A program made the position numbers and the translations under genes. Positions 28,483 to 39,168 of a DNA stretch of 64,000 nucleotides are shown here, piece by piece (within the stretch, counting starts at the first letter, position 1; each line of letters starts with the position of its first letter). The stretch is from Pseudomonas sp. Irchel 3H7 (GTDB taxonomy: Bacteria > Pseudomonadota > Gammaproteobacteria > Pseudomonadales > Pseudomonadaceae): positions 349,866-413,865 of the forward strand of contig NZ_FYEA01000005.1 of assembly GCF_900187605.1 (NCBI RefSeq), written 5' to 3'. Under the pieces are notes generated by a model, which was not told where the DNA came from, did not search any database, and saw nothing but the letters and a program-made list of their open reading frames with translations.

Positions 28483-28514
28483 AAAAAGCCCCGCTATTTT
28501 GCGGGGCTTTTTTT
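28483..28514 (-). terminator. terminator after trxA
   Basis: On the minus strand AAAAGCCCCGC and GCGGGGCTTTT form an 11-bp stem around a six-base loop, ending in U residues, 20 bp after the trxA stop. It separates trxA from rho. Confidence 0.88.
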
Positions 28515-28534
28515 CAGGCACTTTACAGCGACGC

Positions 28535-28864
28535 TTAGATGTTGGCGTCGAGGAAAGCCGCCAGTTGCGACTTCGACAGGGCGCCGACTTTGGTCGCTTC
28601 AACGTTGCCGTTCTTGAACAGCATCAGCGTCGGGATACCACGCACGCCGTGCTTGGCCGGGGTTTCCTGGTTTTCGTCGATGTTCAGTTTGGCAACGGTC
28701 AGCTTGCCTTTGTAAGTCTCGGCAATCTCGTCCAGAACCGGAGCGATCATTTTGCAAGGACCGCACCATTCAGCCCAGTAATCGACCAGGACAGCGCCTT
28801 CGGCCTTGAGTACGTCGGCTTCGAAGCTAGCGTCGCTAACGTGTTTGATAAGATCGCTGCTCAT
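28535..28864 (-). CDS. trxA: thioredoxin 1
   Basis: A 109-residue thioredoxin with the active site WCGPC at residues 33-37 and the cis-proline in [11 protein letters not shown]. It reduces protein disulfides in the cytoplasm and is kept reduced by thioredoxin reductase. A good ribosome-binding site (TGGAGA) precedes the ATG, and ATCATA at 28901-28906 (TATGAT on the minus strand) could be its -10 box. It is monocistronic, closed by its own terminator. Confidence 0.97.
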   Translation of the reverse strand: MSSDLIKHVSDASFEADVLKAEGAVLVDYWAEWCGPCKMIAPVLDEIAETYKGKLTVAKLNIDENQETPAKHGVRGIPTLMLFKNGNVEATKVGALSKSQLAAFLDANI

Positions 28865-28984
28865 GGAATTCTCCAGGTTGTAAGCAAAAAAACGTGGCCC
28901 ATCATAGCCGCCCTTCCCCTGTTCAGGAAGCCGCAGTTGATTGAGTCTTGCTATGGCACTCGATGAGTTTGGGTATAGCTCAAG

Positions 28985-29692
28985 TCACGCCGTGGCGGGG
29001 GCAATGAAGGAAATTCCGGTGCGCAGGGCCGCGTTGCGCACATGTTCCTGCATGGCTTTTTGCGCAGCGCCGGACGCCCGACGTGCGAGGGCGCGCAGGA
29101 TCTTGCGGTGCTCCTGCCAGGTTTCCATCGCACGTTCGGCGCGGATGAACGGTAGTTTCTGGCTCTCCAGGAACATCTCGGCGCTGGCGGTGAGGATGCT
29201 CAACATCGCCTGATTGCCGCTGGCCAGCAGGATGCGGCGGTGGAATTCGAAGTCGAGTTTCGCCGCAGCCTCAAAGTCGCCAGCCTTCAATTGCTCGCGC
29301 ATGGCCGCGACATTGTCTTCCAGCGCATCCAGATCGAAAGTACTCAACGTCACCGCTGCCAGCCCGGCGGCAAACCCTTCGAGCGCATAGCGCAATTGAA
29401 AGATATCCAGCGGCGACGCTTGCGCCGCAAATGACCACCCCGGCGCGCTATCGCCGCGCGACAATTCCACTGGCGACTGCACGAACACGCCTTTGCCCGG
29501 CTGAATACTGACCACACCCAACGCACTCAGCGAGGACAACGCCTCACGCAACGACGCCCGGCTGACGCCCAGTTGCAGCGCCAGGTCCCGCTGCGAAGGC
29601 AAAGCATCACCCGCACCGAAACCCTGTTCGGTGATCAGTTTGCGGATCGCTTGCAGCGCCACTTCGGGTACCGCACGGGAAATCGAATTCAT
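28985..29692 (-). CDS. GntR-family regulator, FadR/FCD type
   Basis: The 235-residue protein starts MNSISRAVPEVALQAIRKLI. It has a winged helix-turn-helix at residues 25-75 (LPSQRDLALQLGVSRASLRE) and an alpha-helical FCD ligand-binding domain from about residue 95. Such regulators sense small carboxylates or amino acids and usually repress the neighbouring operon. It is divergent from the amino acid ABC transporter genes, with a 256-bp shared region that carries two palindromes. The most direct inference is that it controls that transporter. The start at 29692 is preferred over an upstream in-frame codon by family length. Confidence 0.9.
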   Translation of the reverse strand: MNSISRAVPEVALQAIRKLITEQGFGAGDALPSQRDLALQLGVSRASLREALSSLSALGVVSIQPGKGVFVQSPVELSRGDSAPGWSFAAQASPLDIFQLRYALEGFAAGLAAVTLSTFDLDALEDNVAAMREQLKAGDFEAAAKLDFEFHRRILLASGNQAMLSILTASAEMFLESQKLPFIRAERAMETWQEHRKILRALARRASGAAQKAMQEHVRNAALRTGISFIAPATA

Positions 29693-29770
29693 GGTTTTTC
29701 GGACGCGCCAGGCCAATGTGCGGCTAGTTGTAAAGCTATTCGGCGAGTCCGGCAAGTCGTGCCCCAGCGG

Positions 29771-29845
29771 GGTTCGGTGAACCACGCCGGTGCGCCATGG
29801 CAGTGCGAAAAACAACCTGACTGTTCAGACCAGTAAGACCGAACA
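29771..29845. promoter_or_regulatory. candidate regulator operators between gntR and ABC genes
   Basis: Two inverted repeats lie in the divergent promoter region: GGTTC-GGT-GAACC (29771-29783, perfect) and TGTTC-14 bp-GAACA (29822-29845). They share the TTC/GAA half-site and are 46 bp apart. They are candidates for binding by the adjacent FCD-type regulator. Confidence 0.35.
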
Positions 29846-29948
29846 AACCCGCTAAAACCATGGCCTGCCGGGGCGAAAACCGCGTATTGGCACGGCCCGT
29901 GCTCTGTCCGAACGCAGAAATCACTTCTCGCCGATCCGGAGATTGTCC

Positions 29949-30734
29949 ATGACCAAGCGTTACAGCGCCCTCCTCGCCGCCCTGTTTTCCTCTCTGTTGC
30001 TCAGCCAGGCTCCCGCCCACGCCGACGGTCTCGACGACGTGGTCAAACGCGGCACGCTGAAAGTCGCCGTACCGCAGGACTTCCCGCCGTTCGGCTCGGT
30101 CGGCCCGGACATGAAGCCGCGCGGCCTGGACATCGACACCGCAAAACTGCTGGCCGACCAGCTCAAGGTCAAACTCGAACTGACCCCGGTCAACAGCACC
30201 AACCGCATCCCGTTCCTGACCACCGGCAAGGTCGACCTGGTGATCTCCAGCCTGGGCAAGAACCCGGAGCGTGAGAAAGTCATCGACTTCTCCCGCGCCT
30301 ACGCCCCCTTCTACCTCGCCGTGTTCGGCCCGCCAGACGCGGCGATCGCCAGCCTCGACGACCTCAAGGGCAAAACCATCAGCGTTACCCGTGGCGCCAT
30401 CGAAGACATCGAGTTGACCAAAGTCGCTCCGGAAGGCGTCACCATCAAGCGCTTCGAAGACAACAACTCGACCATCGCCGCCTACCTCGCCGGGCAAGTC
30501 GACCTGATCGCCAGCGGCAACGTGGTGATGGTCGCGATCAGTGAAAAGAACCCGAAGCGTGTGCCGGCGCTGAAAGTGAAGCTCAAGGATTCGCCGGTCT
30601 ACGTCGGCGTGAACAAGAACGAAGCGGCGCTGCTGGCCAAGGTCAACGACATCCTGACCACCGCCAAGGCTGACGGCGCCCTGGAAAAGAACTCGCAGAC
30701 CTGGCTGAAAGAGCCGCTGCCGGCCGATCTCTGA
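29949..30734 (+). CDS. polar amino acid ABC transporter substrate-binding protein
   Basis: A 261-residue periplasmic binding protein of family 3 with a signal peptide cleaved near PAHA-DG. Mature sequence features are GTLKVAVPQDFPPFGSVGPD, GLDIDTAKLLADQLKVKLEL and DLVISSLGKNPEREKVIDFS. The ATG at 29949 has CGGAG upstream; the preceding in-frame TTG is unlikely. It is the first gene of a four-gene importer and is followed after 21 bp by the first permease. The ligand is probably a polar amino acid or related compound, but not more precisely known. Confidence 0.92.
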   Translation: MTKRYSALLAALFSSLLLSQAPAHADGLDDVVKRGTLKVAVPQDFPPFGSVGPDMKPRGLDIDTAKLLADQLKVKLELTPVNSTNRIPFLTTGKVDLVISSLGKNPEREKVIDFSRAYAPFYLAVFGPPDAAIASLDDLKGKTISVTRGAIEDIELTKVAPEGVTIKRFEDNNSTIAAYLAGQVDLIASGNVVMVAISEKNPKRVPALKVKLKDSPVYVGVNKNEAALLAKVNDILTTAKADGALEKNSQTWLKEPLPADL

Positions 30735-30755
30735 TCGACTGCGCGGGAGACCTTC

Positions 30756-31424
30756 ATGGCTTATCAGTTCGATTTCATGCCGGTGGTGGAAAACACCGAC
30801 CTGTTGCTGCGCGGGGCGCTGTTCACCCTTGAGCTGACGGCCATCGGTGCGTTGCTCGGGGTCGGCGTCGGGATTGTCGGGGCGCTGGTGCGGGCGTGGA
30901 ACATCCGCCCGTTCTCGGCGATCTTCGGCGTCTACGTCGAGTTGATCCGCAACACGCCGTTTCTGGTGCAGTTGTTCTTTATCTTCTTCGGCCTGCCGTC
31001 GCTGGGCGTGCAGATTTCCGAGTGGCAAGCGGCGGTGCTGGCGATGGTGATCAACCTCGGAGCCTATTCGACGGAAATTATCCGCGCCGGCATTCAGGCG
31101 ATTCCGCGCGGGCAACTGGAAGCCGCTGCGGCGCTGGCGATGACGCGCTTCGAGGCATTCCGCCACGTGGTCCTGCTGCCGGCGCTGGGCAAGGTCTGGC
31201 CGGCGCTGAGTAGCCAGATCATCATCGTCATGCTCGGCTCGGCGGTGTGTTCGCAGATCGCCACCGAAGAGCTGAGCTTTGCCGCTAACTTCATTCAGTC
31301 GCGCAACTTCCGCGCCTTTGAAACCTATGCGCTGACCACGCTGATCTACCTGTGCATGGCGCTGCTGATTCGCCAACTGCTGAACTGGATCGGCCGGCGC
31401 TACATCAGCAGGAGCCGCGCATGA
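30756..31424 (+). CDS. amino acid ABC transporter permease 1
   Basis: A 222-residue HisM/GlnP-type permease with about five membrane segments. The N-terminal region GALFTLELTAIGALLGVGVG, RNTPFLVQLFFIFFGLP and the EAA loop EAAAALAMTRFEAFRHVVLP are characteristic. It overlaps the next permease by 4 bp (ATGA), which suggests coupled synthesis of a heterodimeric channel. Confidence 0.93.
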   Translation: MAYQFDFMPVVENTDLLLRGALFTLELTAIGALLGVGVGIVGALVRAWNIRPFSAIFGVYVELIRNTPFLVQLFFIFFGLPSLGVQISEWQAAVLAMVINLGAYSTEIIRAGIQAIPRGQLEAAAALAMTRFEAFRHVVLLPALGKVWPALSSQIIIVMLGSAVCSQIATEELSFAANFIQSRNFRAFETYALTTLIYLCMALLIRQLLNWIGRRYISRSRA

Positions 31425-32071
31425 GCGATTTCACTTTCTGGGACATCCTGCGCAACCTGCTCGTCGGCCTGCAATGGACGCTGGCGTTGTCGCTGGTGGC
31501 GTTTATTGGCGGCGGGATCGTCGGGTTGCTGATCCTGATCATGCGCATCTCGAAAAACTCTGTGTCGAGCAGCATTGCCCGCACCTGGATCGAACTGTTC
31601 CAGGGCACGCCGCTGTTGATGCAGCTGTTTCTGGTGTTCTTCGGTGTCGCCTTGGCGGGGATCGAAATCTCGCCGTGGATGGCCGCGGCGATTGCCCTGA
31701 CCTTGTTCACCAGCGCCTATCTGGCAGAGATCTGGCGCGGCTGCGTCGAGTCGATCTCCAATGGCCAGTGGGAAGCCTCGGCGAGTCTGGCGCTCAATCC
31801 GCTGGAGCAACTGCGCTACGTGATCCTGCCGCAAGCGCTACGCATTGCCGTGGCGCCGACCGTGGGTTTCTCGGTGCAAGTGGTCAAAGGCACTGCCGTG
31901 ACCTCGATTATCGGCTTCACCGAATTGACCAAGACCGGCGGCATGCTCGCCAACGCCACATTCGAACCGTTCATGGTCTACGGCCTCGTCGCCCTCGGTT
32001 ACTTCCTGCTCTGCTACCCGTTGTCCCTCAGTGCGCGCTACCTGGAAAGGAGACTGCATGCCTCTGCTTAG
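31421..32071 (+). CDS. amino acid ABC transporter permease 2
   Basis: A 216-residue permease starting MSDFTFWDILRNLLVGLQWT, with the same family features (ELFQGTPLLMQLFLVFFGVA; EAA loop EASASLALNPLEQLRYVILP). The start at 31421 lies in the ATGA overlap with the first permease and gives the right family length. It overlaps the ATPase gene by 14 bp. Confidence 0.93.
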   Translation: MSDFTFWDILRNLLVGLQWTLALSLVAFIGGGIVGLLILIMRISKNSVSSSIARTWIELFQGTPLLMQLFLVFFGVALAGIEISPWMAAAIALTLFTSAYLAEIWRGCVESISNGQWEASASLALNPLEQLRYVILPQALRIAVAPTVGFSVQVVKGTAVTSIIGFTELTKTGGMLANATFEPFMVYGLVALGYFLLCYPLSLSARYLERRLHASA

Positions 32072-32795
32072 AATTTCCGCCCTGCATAAATACTACGGCG
32101 ATCACCACGTACTCAAAGGTATCGACCTCAGCGTCGAGGAAGGCCAGGTGGTGGCGATCATCGGCCGCAGCGGCTCGGGCAAATCCACCCTGCTGCGCAC
32201 CCTCAATGGCCTGGAGTCGATCAACGACGGCGTGATCGAAGTCGACGGCGAATACCTCGACGCTGCCCGCGCCGATTTGCGCAGCTTGCGGCAGAAGGTC
32301 GGCATGGTCTTTCAGCAGTTCAACCTGTTCCCGCACCTGACCGTGGGCGAAAACGTCATGCTCGCGCCCCAAGTGGTGCAGAAAGTGCCGAAGGCCAAGG
32401 CTGCGGAACTGGCGCGCGAGATGCTCGAACGGGTTGGTCTCGGGGAAAAATTCGATGCCTTCCCGGATCGCTTGTCCGGCGGCCAGCAACAGCGCGTGGC
32501 GATTGCCCGGGCGTTGGCGATGTCGCCGAAAGTGTTGCTCTGTGATGAGATCACCTCGGCGCTCGATCCGGAACTGGTCAACGAAGTCCTCAGCGTCGTG
32601 CGGCAATTAGCCAAGGAAGGCATGACGCTGATCATGGTCACCCACGAAATGCGCTTTGCCCGCGAGGTCGGCGACAAACTGGTGTTCATGCACCACGGCA
32701 AGGTGCATGAGGTGGGGGATCCGAAGGTGCTGTTTGCCAATCCGCAGACGGCGGAGCTGGCGAACTTTATTGGCACAGTTGAAGCAACAGCCTGA
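32058..32795 (+). CDS. amino acid ABC transporter ATP-binding protein
   Basis: A 245-residue ATPase of the GlnQ/HisP type: Walker A GRSGSGKST, Q loop GMVFQQFNLFPHLT, signature LSGGQQQRVAIARAL, Walker B VLLCDEITSALDP and H loop MVTHEMRFAREVGD. The start MPLLRISALHKYYGDHHVLK at 32058 is preceded by GGAGAC within the permease gene. It closes the operon; a REP-type repeat follows 12 bp later. Confidence 0.95.
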   Translation: MPLLRISALHKYYGDHHVLKGIDLSVEEGQVVAIIGRSGSGKSTLLRTLNGLESINDGVIEVDGEYLDAARADLRSLRQKVGMVFQQFNLFPHLTVGENVMLAPQVVQKVPKAKAAELAREMLERVGLGEKFDAFPDRLSGGQQQRVAIARALAMSPKVLLCDEITSALDPELVNEVLSVVRQLAKEGMTLIMVTHEMRFAREVGDKLVFMHHGKVHEVGDPKVLFANPQTAELANFIGTVEATA

Positions 32796-32807
32796 ATCCG
32801 CCTCATC

Positions 32808-32917
32808 CTGATCGTTCCCACGCTCCGCGTGGGAATGCAGCCAAGGACGCAGAGCGTCCCAAAAGCGGACGCAGAGCGTCCAGTGAGGCATTCCCACGCA
32901 GAGCGTGGGAACGATCA
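32808..32917. repeat. intergenic palindromic repeat, family D, copy 1
   Basis: CTGATCGTTCCCACGCTCCG on the left and the inverted GCGTGGGAACGATCAG on the right enclose an interior that holds GGACGCAGAGCGTCC twice (32845-32859 and 32867-32881). Related copies are at 39846-39980 and 48358-48413. Confidence 0.82.
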
Positions 32918-33015
32918 GGTTCGGGGTGCGCGCTCCGGCGGTTTGAACCGTGTGCGTTGGCGCCAGCGTTTGATCGTGGCACGATGTCGGGGTTATCGAC
33001 CGAGACCCCCTGACC

Positions 33016-34518
33016 ATGCCGCAATCCCAAGCCAAGAATCTGTCCCTGATCGCCGCAATCGACCTGGGCTCGAACAGCTTTCACATGGTCGTGGCCAAGG
33101 CCCAGAACGGCGAAATCCGCATTCTCGAGCGCCTTGGCGAGAAGGTTCAACTGGCTGCCGGTATCGACGATGAGCGCAAACTCAACGAAGAATCGATGCA
33201 ACGCGGCCTCGATTGCCTCAAGCGCTTTGCCCAACTGATCAACGGTATGCCGCTCGGCGCCGTGCGCATCGTCGGCACCAACGCCCTGCGTGAAGCGCGC
33301 AACCGCCTCGAATTCATCCACCGCGCCGAAGAAATCCTCGGTCACCCGGTGGAAGTGATTTCCGGTCGTGAAGAAGCGCGACTGATTTATCTGGGCGTAT
33401 CGCACACCCTCGCCGACACCCCGGGCAAACGTCTGGTCGCCGACATCGGCGGCGGCAGTACCGAGTTCATCATCGGCCAGCGTTTCGAGCCGCTGCTGCG
33501 CGAAAGTCTGCAGATGGGCTGCGTCAGCTTCACCCAGCGCTACTTCAAGGACGGCAAGATCACCCCGGCCCGCTACGCCCAGGCATACACGGCGGCGCGG
33601 CTGGAGATCATGAGCATCGAACATGCCCTGCATCGCCTGACCTGGGATGAAGCCATCGGTTCCTCGGGCACCATCCGCGCCATCGGTCTGGCCCTGAAGG
33701 CCGGCGGTCACGGCACCGGCGAAGTGAACGCCGAAGGCTTGGCCTGGCTCAAGCGTCGTCTGTTCAAGCTCGGTGACGTCGACAAGATCGATTTTGAAGG
33801 CATCAAGCCGGATCGCCGGACCATTTTCCCGGCGGGTCTGGCGATTCTCGAAGCGATTTTCGACGCCCTCGAACTGCAACGCATGGATCACTGCGACGGC
33901 GCCCTGCGTGAAGGCGTGCTCTATGACCTGCTCGGTCGCCATCATCACGAAGACGTGCGCGAACGCACCCTGACCTCGCTGATGGAGCGCTATCACGTCG
34001 ATCTGGAACAGGCCGCACGAGTTGAACGCAAAGCCTTGCACGCGTTTGATCAGGTGGCGGCGGACTGGGAGCTGGATGACGGCATCTGGCGCGAACTCCT
34101 TGGCTGGGCGGCGAAAGTTCACGAAGTCGGCCTCGACATCGCGCACTATCACTACCACAAGCACGGCGCCTACCTGATCGAGCACTCGGACCTCGCCGGG
34201 TTCTCCCGCGAAGACCAACAGATGCTCGCGCTATTGGTGCGCGGCCACCGCCGCAACATTCCCAAGGACAAGTTTGCCGATTTCGGTGACGACGGCGACA
34301 AGCTGATCCGTCTGTGCGTGCTGCTGCGCTTTGCGATCCTGTTCCACCACATTCGTGGCACCCAGACCATGCCGCAGGTGGTATTGCACGCCAAGGGCAA
34401 CACCTTGGATGTGGAATTCCCGGAGAACTGGCTGGATGAGAATCAGCTGACTCAGGCGGATTTCGGGCTTGAGGCGGATTGGCTGACGCGGGTGGGGATT
34501 GTGCTCACGGTCCACTGA
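33016..34518 (+). CDS. ppx: exopolyphosphatase
   Basis: The 500-residue protein belongs to the Ppx/GppA family with the sugar-kinase-like ATP-binding motif [16 protein letters not shown], the second phosphate loop [14 protein letters not shown], and a C-terminal HD-like helical domain ([20 protein letters not shown]). It removes terminal phosphates from polyphosphate. The length distinguishes Ppx from the shorter Ppx2/GppA-type proteins. It is convergent with ppk, with a terminator and the second family E repeat between them. Confidence 0.94.
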   Translation: MPQSQAKNLSLIAAIDLGSNSFHMVVAKAQNGEIRILERLGEKVQLAAGIDDERKLNEESMQRGLDCLKRFAQLINGMPLGAVRIVGTNALREARNRLEFIHRAEEILGHPVEVISGREEARLIYLGVSHTLADTPGKRLVADIGGGSTEFIIGQRFEPLLRESLQMGCVSFTQRYFKDGKITPARYAQAYTAARLEIMSIEHALHRLTWDEAIGSSGTIRAIGLALKAGGHGTGEVNAEGLAWLKRRLFKLGDVDKIDFEGIKPDRRTIFPAGLAILEAIFDALELQRMDHCDGALREGVLYDLLGRHHHEDVRERTLTSLMERYHVDLEQAARVERKALHAFDQVAADWELDDGIWRELLGWAAKVHEVGLDIAHYHYHKHGAYLIEHSDLAGFSREDQQMLALLVRGHRRNIPKDKFADFGDDGDKLIRLCVLLRFAILFHHIRGTQTMPQVVLHAKGNTLDVEFPENWLDENQLTQADFGLEADWLTRVGIVLTVH

Positions 34519-34533
34519 GCCTCGATTGGGCAT

Positions 34534-34566
34534 AAAAAAAGCGATCCTTCTGGATCGCCTTTTTTA
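34534..34566. terminator. terminator after ppx
   Basis: GCGATCC and GGATCGC form a stem with a TTCT loop, flanked by runs of A on the left and T on the right. It is symmetrical enough to act on both strands but lies right behind ppx, so the plus-strand role is most likely. Confidence 0.85.
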
Positions 34567-34608
34567 TTGGGTGTTCGGCTGGGATTTAGTGGTGTACGTG
34601 AGATCGAT

Positions 34609-34760
34609 GCCCCTCACCCCAGCCCTCTCCCGAGGGAGAGGGAGCCGATTTGTGGACTTTTCAAAACCCGAGTTCGACTCGATTTCTCAGGTCGGCGTAT
34701 AGCGTGAGACACCTCGATCAGTCCCCTCTCCCTTCGGGAGAGGGCTAGGGTGAGGGGCTC
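34609..34760. repeat. ~152-bp inverted-repeat element, family E, copy 2
   Basis: Left end GCCCCTCACCCCAGCCCTCT, right end AGAGGGCTAGGGTGAGGGGC. The interior contains GAGTTCGACTCGAT and CTCAGGTCGGCGTA in the plus orientation, the reverse of copy 1 at 8260-8413. It lies between the convergent ppx and ppk genes. Confidence 0.8.
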
Positions 34761-34772
34761 TTGCTCTTGGCT

Positions 34773-36998
34773 TTAGCTGCTCACCGGCAATATCGGGCTA
34801 CCCAACCGTTCCAGCAACGTCGCCTGCGCACTCCTCGGGTTCTGGTTGCCGGTCGGCGTGTTGCGGATGTAACGGCCATCCGACTGCAAGCTCCAGCTAT
34901 GAGTGTTATCAGTCAGGTACAGCTCCAGCTCTTTCTTCACCCGGGTCAGCAGCTTTTTGCCTTCGACAGGGAAGCAAGTCTCGACGCGTTTGTCGAGGTT
35001 GCGCTCCATCCAGTCGGCACTGGAGAGGAACATCTGCTCATCACCGCCATTGAGGAAGTAGAACACTCGCGTGTGCTCAAGGAAGCGGCCGATGATCGAG
35101 CGCACATGAATGTTGTGCGAAACCCCGGCAATCCCCGGACGCAGGCAGCACATGCCGCGCACCACCAGATCGATGCGCACACCGGACTGGCTGGCCTTGT
35201 ACAGCGCGCGGATGATCTTCGGATCGGTCAGCGAGTTGAACTTGGCGATGATGTGCGCCGGTTTGCCGTCGAGCGCAAATTGCGTCTCGCGGGTGATCAT
35301 GTCGAGCATGCCCTTCTTCAGGGTGAACGGCGCATGCAGCAGCTTCTTCATGCGCAGGGTTTTACCCATGCCGATCAACTGGCTGAACAGTTTGCCAACG
35401 TCTTCGCACAAGGCATCGTCGGAGGTCAGCAGGCTGTAGTCGGTGTACAGCTTGGCGTTACCGGCGTGGTAGTTACCGGTGCCGAGATGCGCGTAACGGA
35501 CGATTTCGCCGGCCTCACGCCGCAGGATCAGCATCATCTTGGCGTGGGTCTTGAAGCCGACCACGCCGTAGATCACCACCGCACCGGCCGCTTGCAGACG
35601 GCTGGCCAGTTGCAGGTTGGACTCTTCGTCGAACCGCGCACGCAGCTCGATGACCGCCGTCACTTCCTTGCCGTTACGCGCGGCATCCACCAGCGCATCG
35701 ACGATTTCGGAGTTGGCGCCGGAACGGTACAGGGTCTGACGCACAGCGAGAACGTGCGGGTCTTTGGCGGCTTGACGCAGCAGGTCGACCACCGGGGTGA
35801 ACGACTCGAATGGGTGCAGCAAGAGGATGTCCTGCTTGCTGACCACGCTGAAGATGTTTTCACTGTTCTGCAGCAGTTTCGGGATCTGCGGGGTGAACGG
35901 CGTGTATTGCAGCTCCGGATGGCTGTCGAGCCCGGTGATGCTGAACAGCCGCGTCAGGTTGACCGGGCCGTTGACCTGATACAGCTCGCTCTCGCTCAGG
36001 TTGAACTGCTTGAGCAGGTAGTCCGAAAGATGTTTCGGGCAAGTGTCGGCGACTTCCAGACGCACCGCATCACCGTAACGACGCGAGAACAACTCGCCAC
36101 GCAGGGCGCGGGCCAGGTCTTCGACATCTTCGGAGTCGAGCGCCAGGTCGGCGTTTCGGGTCAGACGGAACTGGTAGCAGCCTTTTACCTTCATGCCTTG
36201 GAACAGGTCATCGGCGTGAGCGTGGATCATCGACGACAGGAACACATAGTTGTCGCCGGGGCCGCCGACTTCTTCCGGCACCTTGATGATCCGTGGCAGC
36301 AAGCGCGGCGCCGGGATGATTGCCAGACCGGAGTCGCGACCGAAGGCGTCGATGCCTTCCAGCTCGACGATGAAGTTCAGGCTCTTGTTCACCAGCAACG
36401 GGAACGGGTGCGTCGGGTCGAGCCCGATCGGGGTGATGATCGGTGCGATCTCGTCGCGGAAATAGCGGCGCACCCAGGTTTTGATCTTGACCGTCCAGTG
36501 GCGGCGACGGATGAAGCGCACCTGATGCTTTTCCAGCTCCGGCAACAGAATGTCGTTGAGGATCGCGTACTGACGATCAACATGACCGTGGACCAGCTCG
36601 CTGATCCGCGCCAGCGCCTGATGCGGTTGCAAGCCATCAGCTCCGGCCTGCTCCCGGGCGAAAGTGATCTGTTTCTTCAGACCGGCGACGCGGATTTCAA
36701 AGAATTCATCGAGGTTGCTGGAGAAGATCAGCAGGAACTTCAAGCGTTCCAGCAACGGATAGGACTCATCCAGCGCCTGTTCCAGCACGCGGATATTGAA
36801 TTGCAGTTGCGAAAGCTCACGGTGGATGTACAGGCTGCTGTCATCCAGGCCCGGTATGGCAATCACTGGCGCCGCCGCAACAGGTTCGGTGACTGGCGCG
36901 GGTGGCGCAGGCTCCAGCTCCGGCGGGGTTTCGGTGATTTGCTCGACCACCGGTTGAGCTTCTTTTACTGCAACTTCCGTGAGTCCTTCGGTATTCAT
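34773..36998 (-). CDS. ppk: polyphosphate kinase 1
   Basis: A 741-residue Ppk1: after a proline-rich N-terminal extension of about 50 residues, the domains begin [20 protein letters not shown]. The autophosphorylated histidine is in [16 protein letters not shown] and the catalytic basic residues in the following [20 protein letters not shown] stretch. It makes polyphosphate from ATP. It is 18 bp downstream of hemB on the same strand, so hemB-ppk are probably co-transcribed. The extension (many P, E, V) is longer than in E. coli and of unknown purpose. Confidence 0.96.
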   Translation of the reverse strand: MNTEGLTEVAVKEAQPVVEQITETPPELEPAPPAPVTEPVAAAPVIAIPGLDDSSLYIHRELSQLQFNIRVLEQALDESYPLLERLKFLLIFSSNLDEFFEIRVAGLKKQITFAREQAGADGLQPHQALARISELVHGHVDRQYAILNDILLPELEKHQVRFIRRRHWTVKIKTWVRRYFRDEIAPIITPIGLDPTHPFPLLVNKSLNFIVELEGIDAFGRDSGLAIIPAPRLLPRIIKVPEEVGGPGDNYVFLSSMIHAHADDLFQGMKVKGCYQFRLTRNADLALDSEDVEDLARALRGELFSRRYGDAVRLEVADTCPKHLSDYLLKQFNLSESELYQVNGPVNLTRLFSITGLDSHPELQYTPFTPQIPKLLQNSENIFSVVSKQDILLLHPFESFTPVVDLLRQAAKDPHVLAVRQTLYRSGANSEIVDALVDAARNGKEVTAVIELRARFDEESNLQLASRLQAAGAVVIYGVVGFKTHAKMMLILRREAGEIVRYAHLGTGNYHAGNAKLYTDYSLLTSDDALCEDVGKLFSQLIGMGKTLRMKKLLHAPFTLKKGMLDMITRETQFALDGKPAHIIAKFNSLTDPKIIRALYKASQSGVRIDLVVRGMCCLRPGIAGVSHNIHVRSIIGRFLEHTRVFYFLNGGDEQMFLSSADWMERNLDKRVETCFPVEGKKLLTRVKKELELYLTDNTHSWSLQSDGRYIRNTPTGNQNPRSAQATLLERLGSPILPVSS

Positions 36999-37016
36999 TG
37001 AATGTTCCTGGGAGGG

Positions 37017-38156
<1,140 letters not shown>

Positions 38157-38237
38157 TCACGTCGAGACACATTTGGACACTTTCATGAATGTGTCCGAAG
38201 GGTTAGGCTGCGCGTTCATTTCGCCAGCACCCAGACA

Positions 38238-38888
38238 ATGCTCCAACAATTTCTGCATGACTTTGGCTATTTTGCCTTGTTCCTCGGCACGTTCTTCGAA
38301 GGCGAAACCATCCTGGTGCTCGCGGGCTTCCTCGCGTTCCGTGGATACATGGACATCAACCTGGTGGTGGTCGTGGCGTTCTGCGGCAGCTATGCCGGCG
38401 ATCAGCTGTGGTACTTCCTCGGCCGCAAACACGGGCGCAAATTGCTCGCGCGCAAACCGCGCTGGCAGCTGATGGGCGACCGCGCGCTGGAGCACATTCG
38501 CAAGCATCCTGACATTTGGGTGTTGAGCTTCCGTTTCGTTTACGGTCTGCGCACGGTGATGCCGGTGGCGATCGGCCTGTCGGGTTATCCGCCGGGACGT
38601 TATCTGCTGCTCAACGGCATCGGTGCGGCGATCTGGGCGACCGCGCTGGCCGCCGCCGCTTACCACTTCGGTGCAGTGCTGGAAGGCATGCTCGGCAGCA
38701 TCAAGAAGTACGAGCTGTGGGTGCTGGGTGCGTTGCTGGTGCTGGGTGTCGGTCTGTGGCTGCGCCGCCGCTTCAAGAATGCGCGGCTGGCCAAACAGAT
38801 CTACGCCGACGAGCAAGCCGCGAAAGCGGCACTGCTGAGTCAAGCCGAAGTGGCCAAACCTGCCGAACCGAAGACGCCAGCCGAGTAA
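38238..38888 (+). CDS. DedA family membrane protein
   Basis: A 216-residue integral membrane protein of the DedA/SNARE-associated family: LFLGTFFEGETILVLAGFLA at the N terminus, then YAGDQLWYFLGRKHGRKLLA and the signature RFVYGLRTVMPVAIGLSGYP. DedA proteins help to recycle undecaprenyl phosphate or other lipids across the inner membrane. The C terminus is a charged alanine/lysine/glutamate tail. It is divergent from hemB; the 280 bp that follow up to elbB contain no gene, only a GC-rich hairpin near 38908-38931. Confidence 0.9.
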   Translation: MLQQFLHDFGYFALFLGTFFEGETILVLAGFLAFRGYMDINLVVVVAFCGSYAGDQLWYFLGRKHGRKLLARKPRWQLMGDRALEHIRKHPDIWVLSFRFVYGLRTVMPVAIGLSGYPPGRYLLLNGIGAAIWATALAAAAYHFGAVLEGMLGSIKKYELWVLGALLVLGVGLWLRRRFKNARLAKQIYADEQAAKAALLSQAEVAKPAEPKTPAE

Positions 38889-39168
38889 CTCGCTGGCGAC
38901 TGGCGTACAGCCCTGCGCACAGCGCGGGCTGGCCGCCTCTTTCAATCATTTGCCCCCTCTGCGCTAGCGGACTGCCGTTCGCCAGCGGCGTTCTCACGCG
39001 AAAAATCTCCCGCTCGTTTTCGCAGCAGGCAACCGCAAATAATGAACACCCCGCCGTTGTTGCGATCCATGTAGAAAGCGCTCCATGCAGGTGCCGCCAG
39101 CTCTTGAGCCTATGGCAACGCGCGACAATTTAGTGGACATTTAGCGCCATGAATCTGGAGAGAAACCC

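Noticed and set aside
34761..37001. A 746-codon plus-strand frame opposite ppk
   Set aside because: It mirrors ppk almost exactly on the other strand, has composition typical of antisense GC-rich frames and no recognisable domain.
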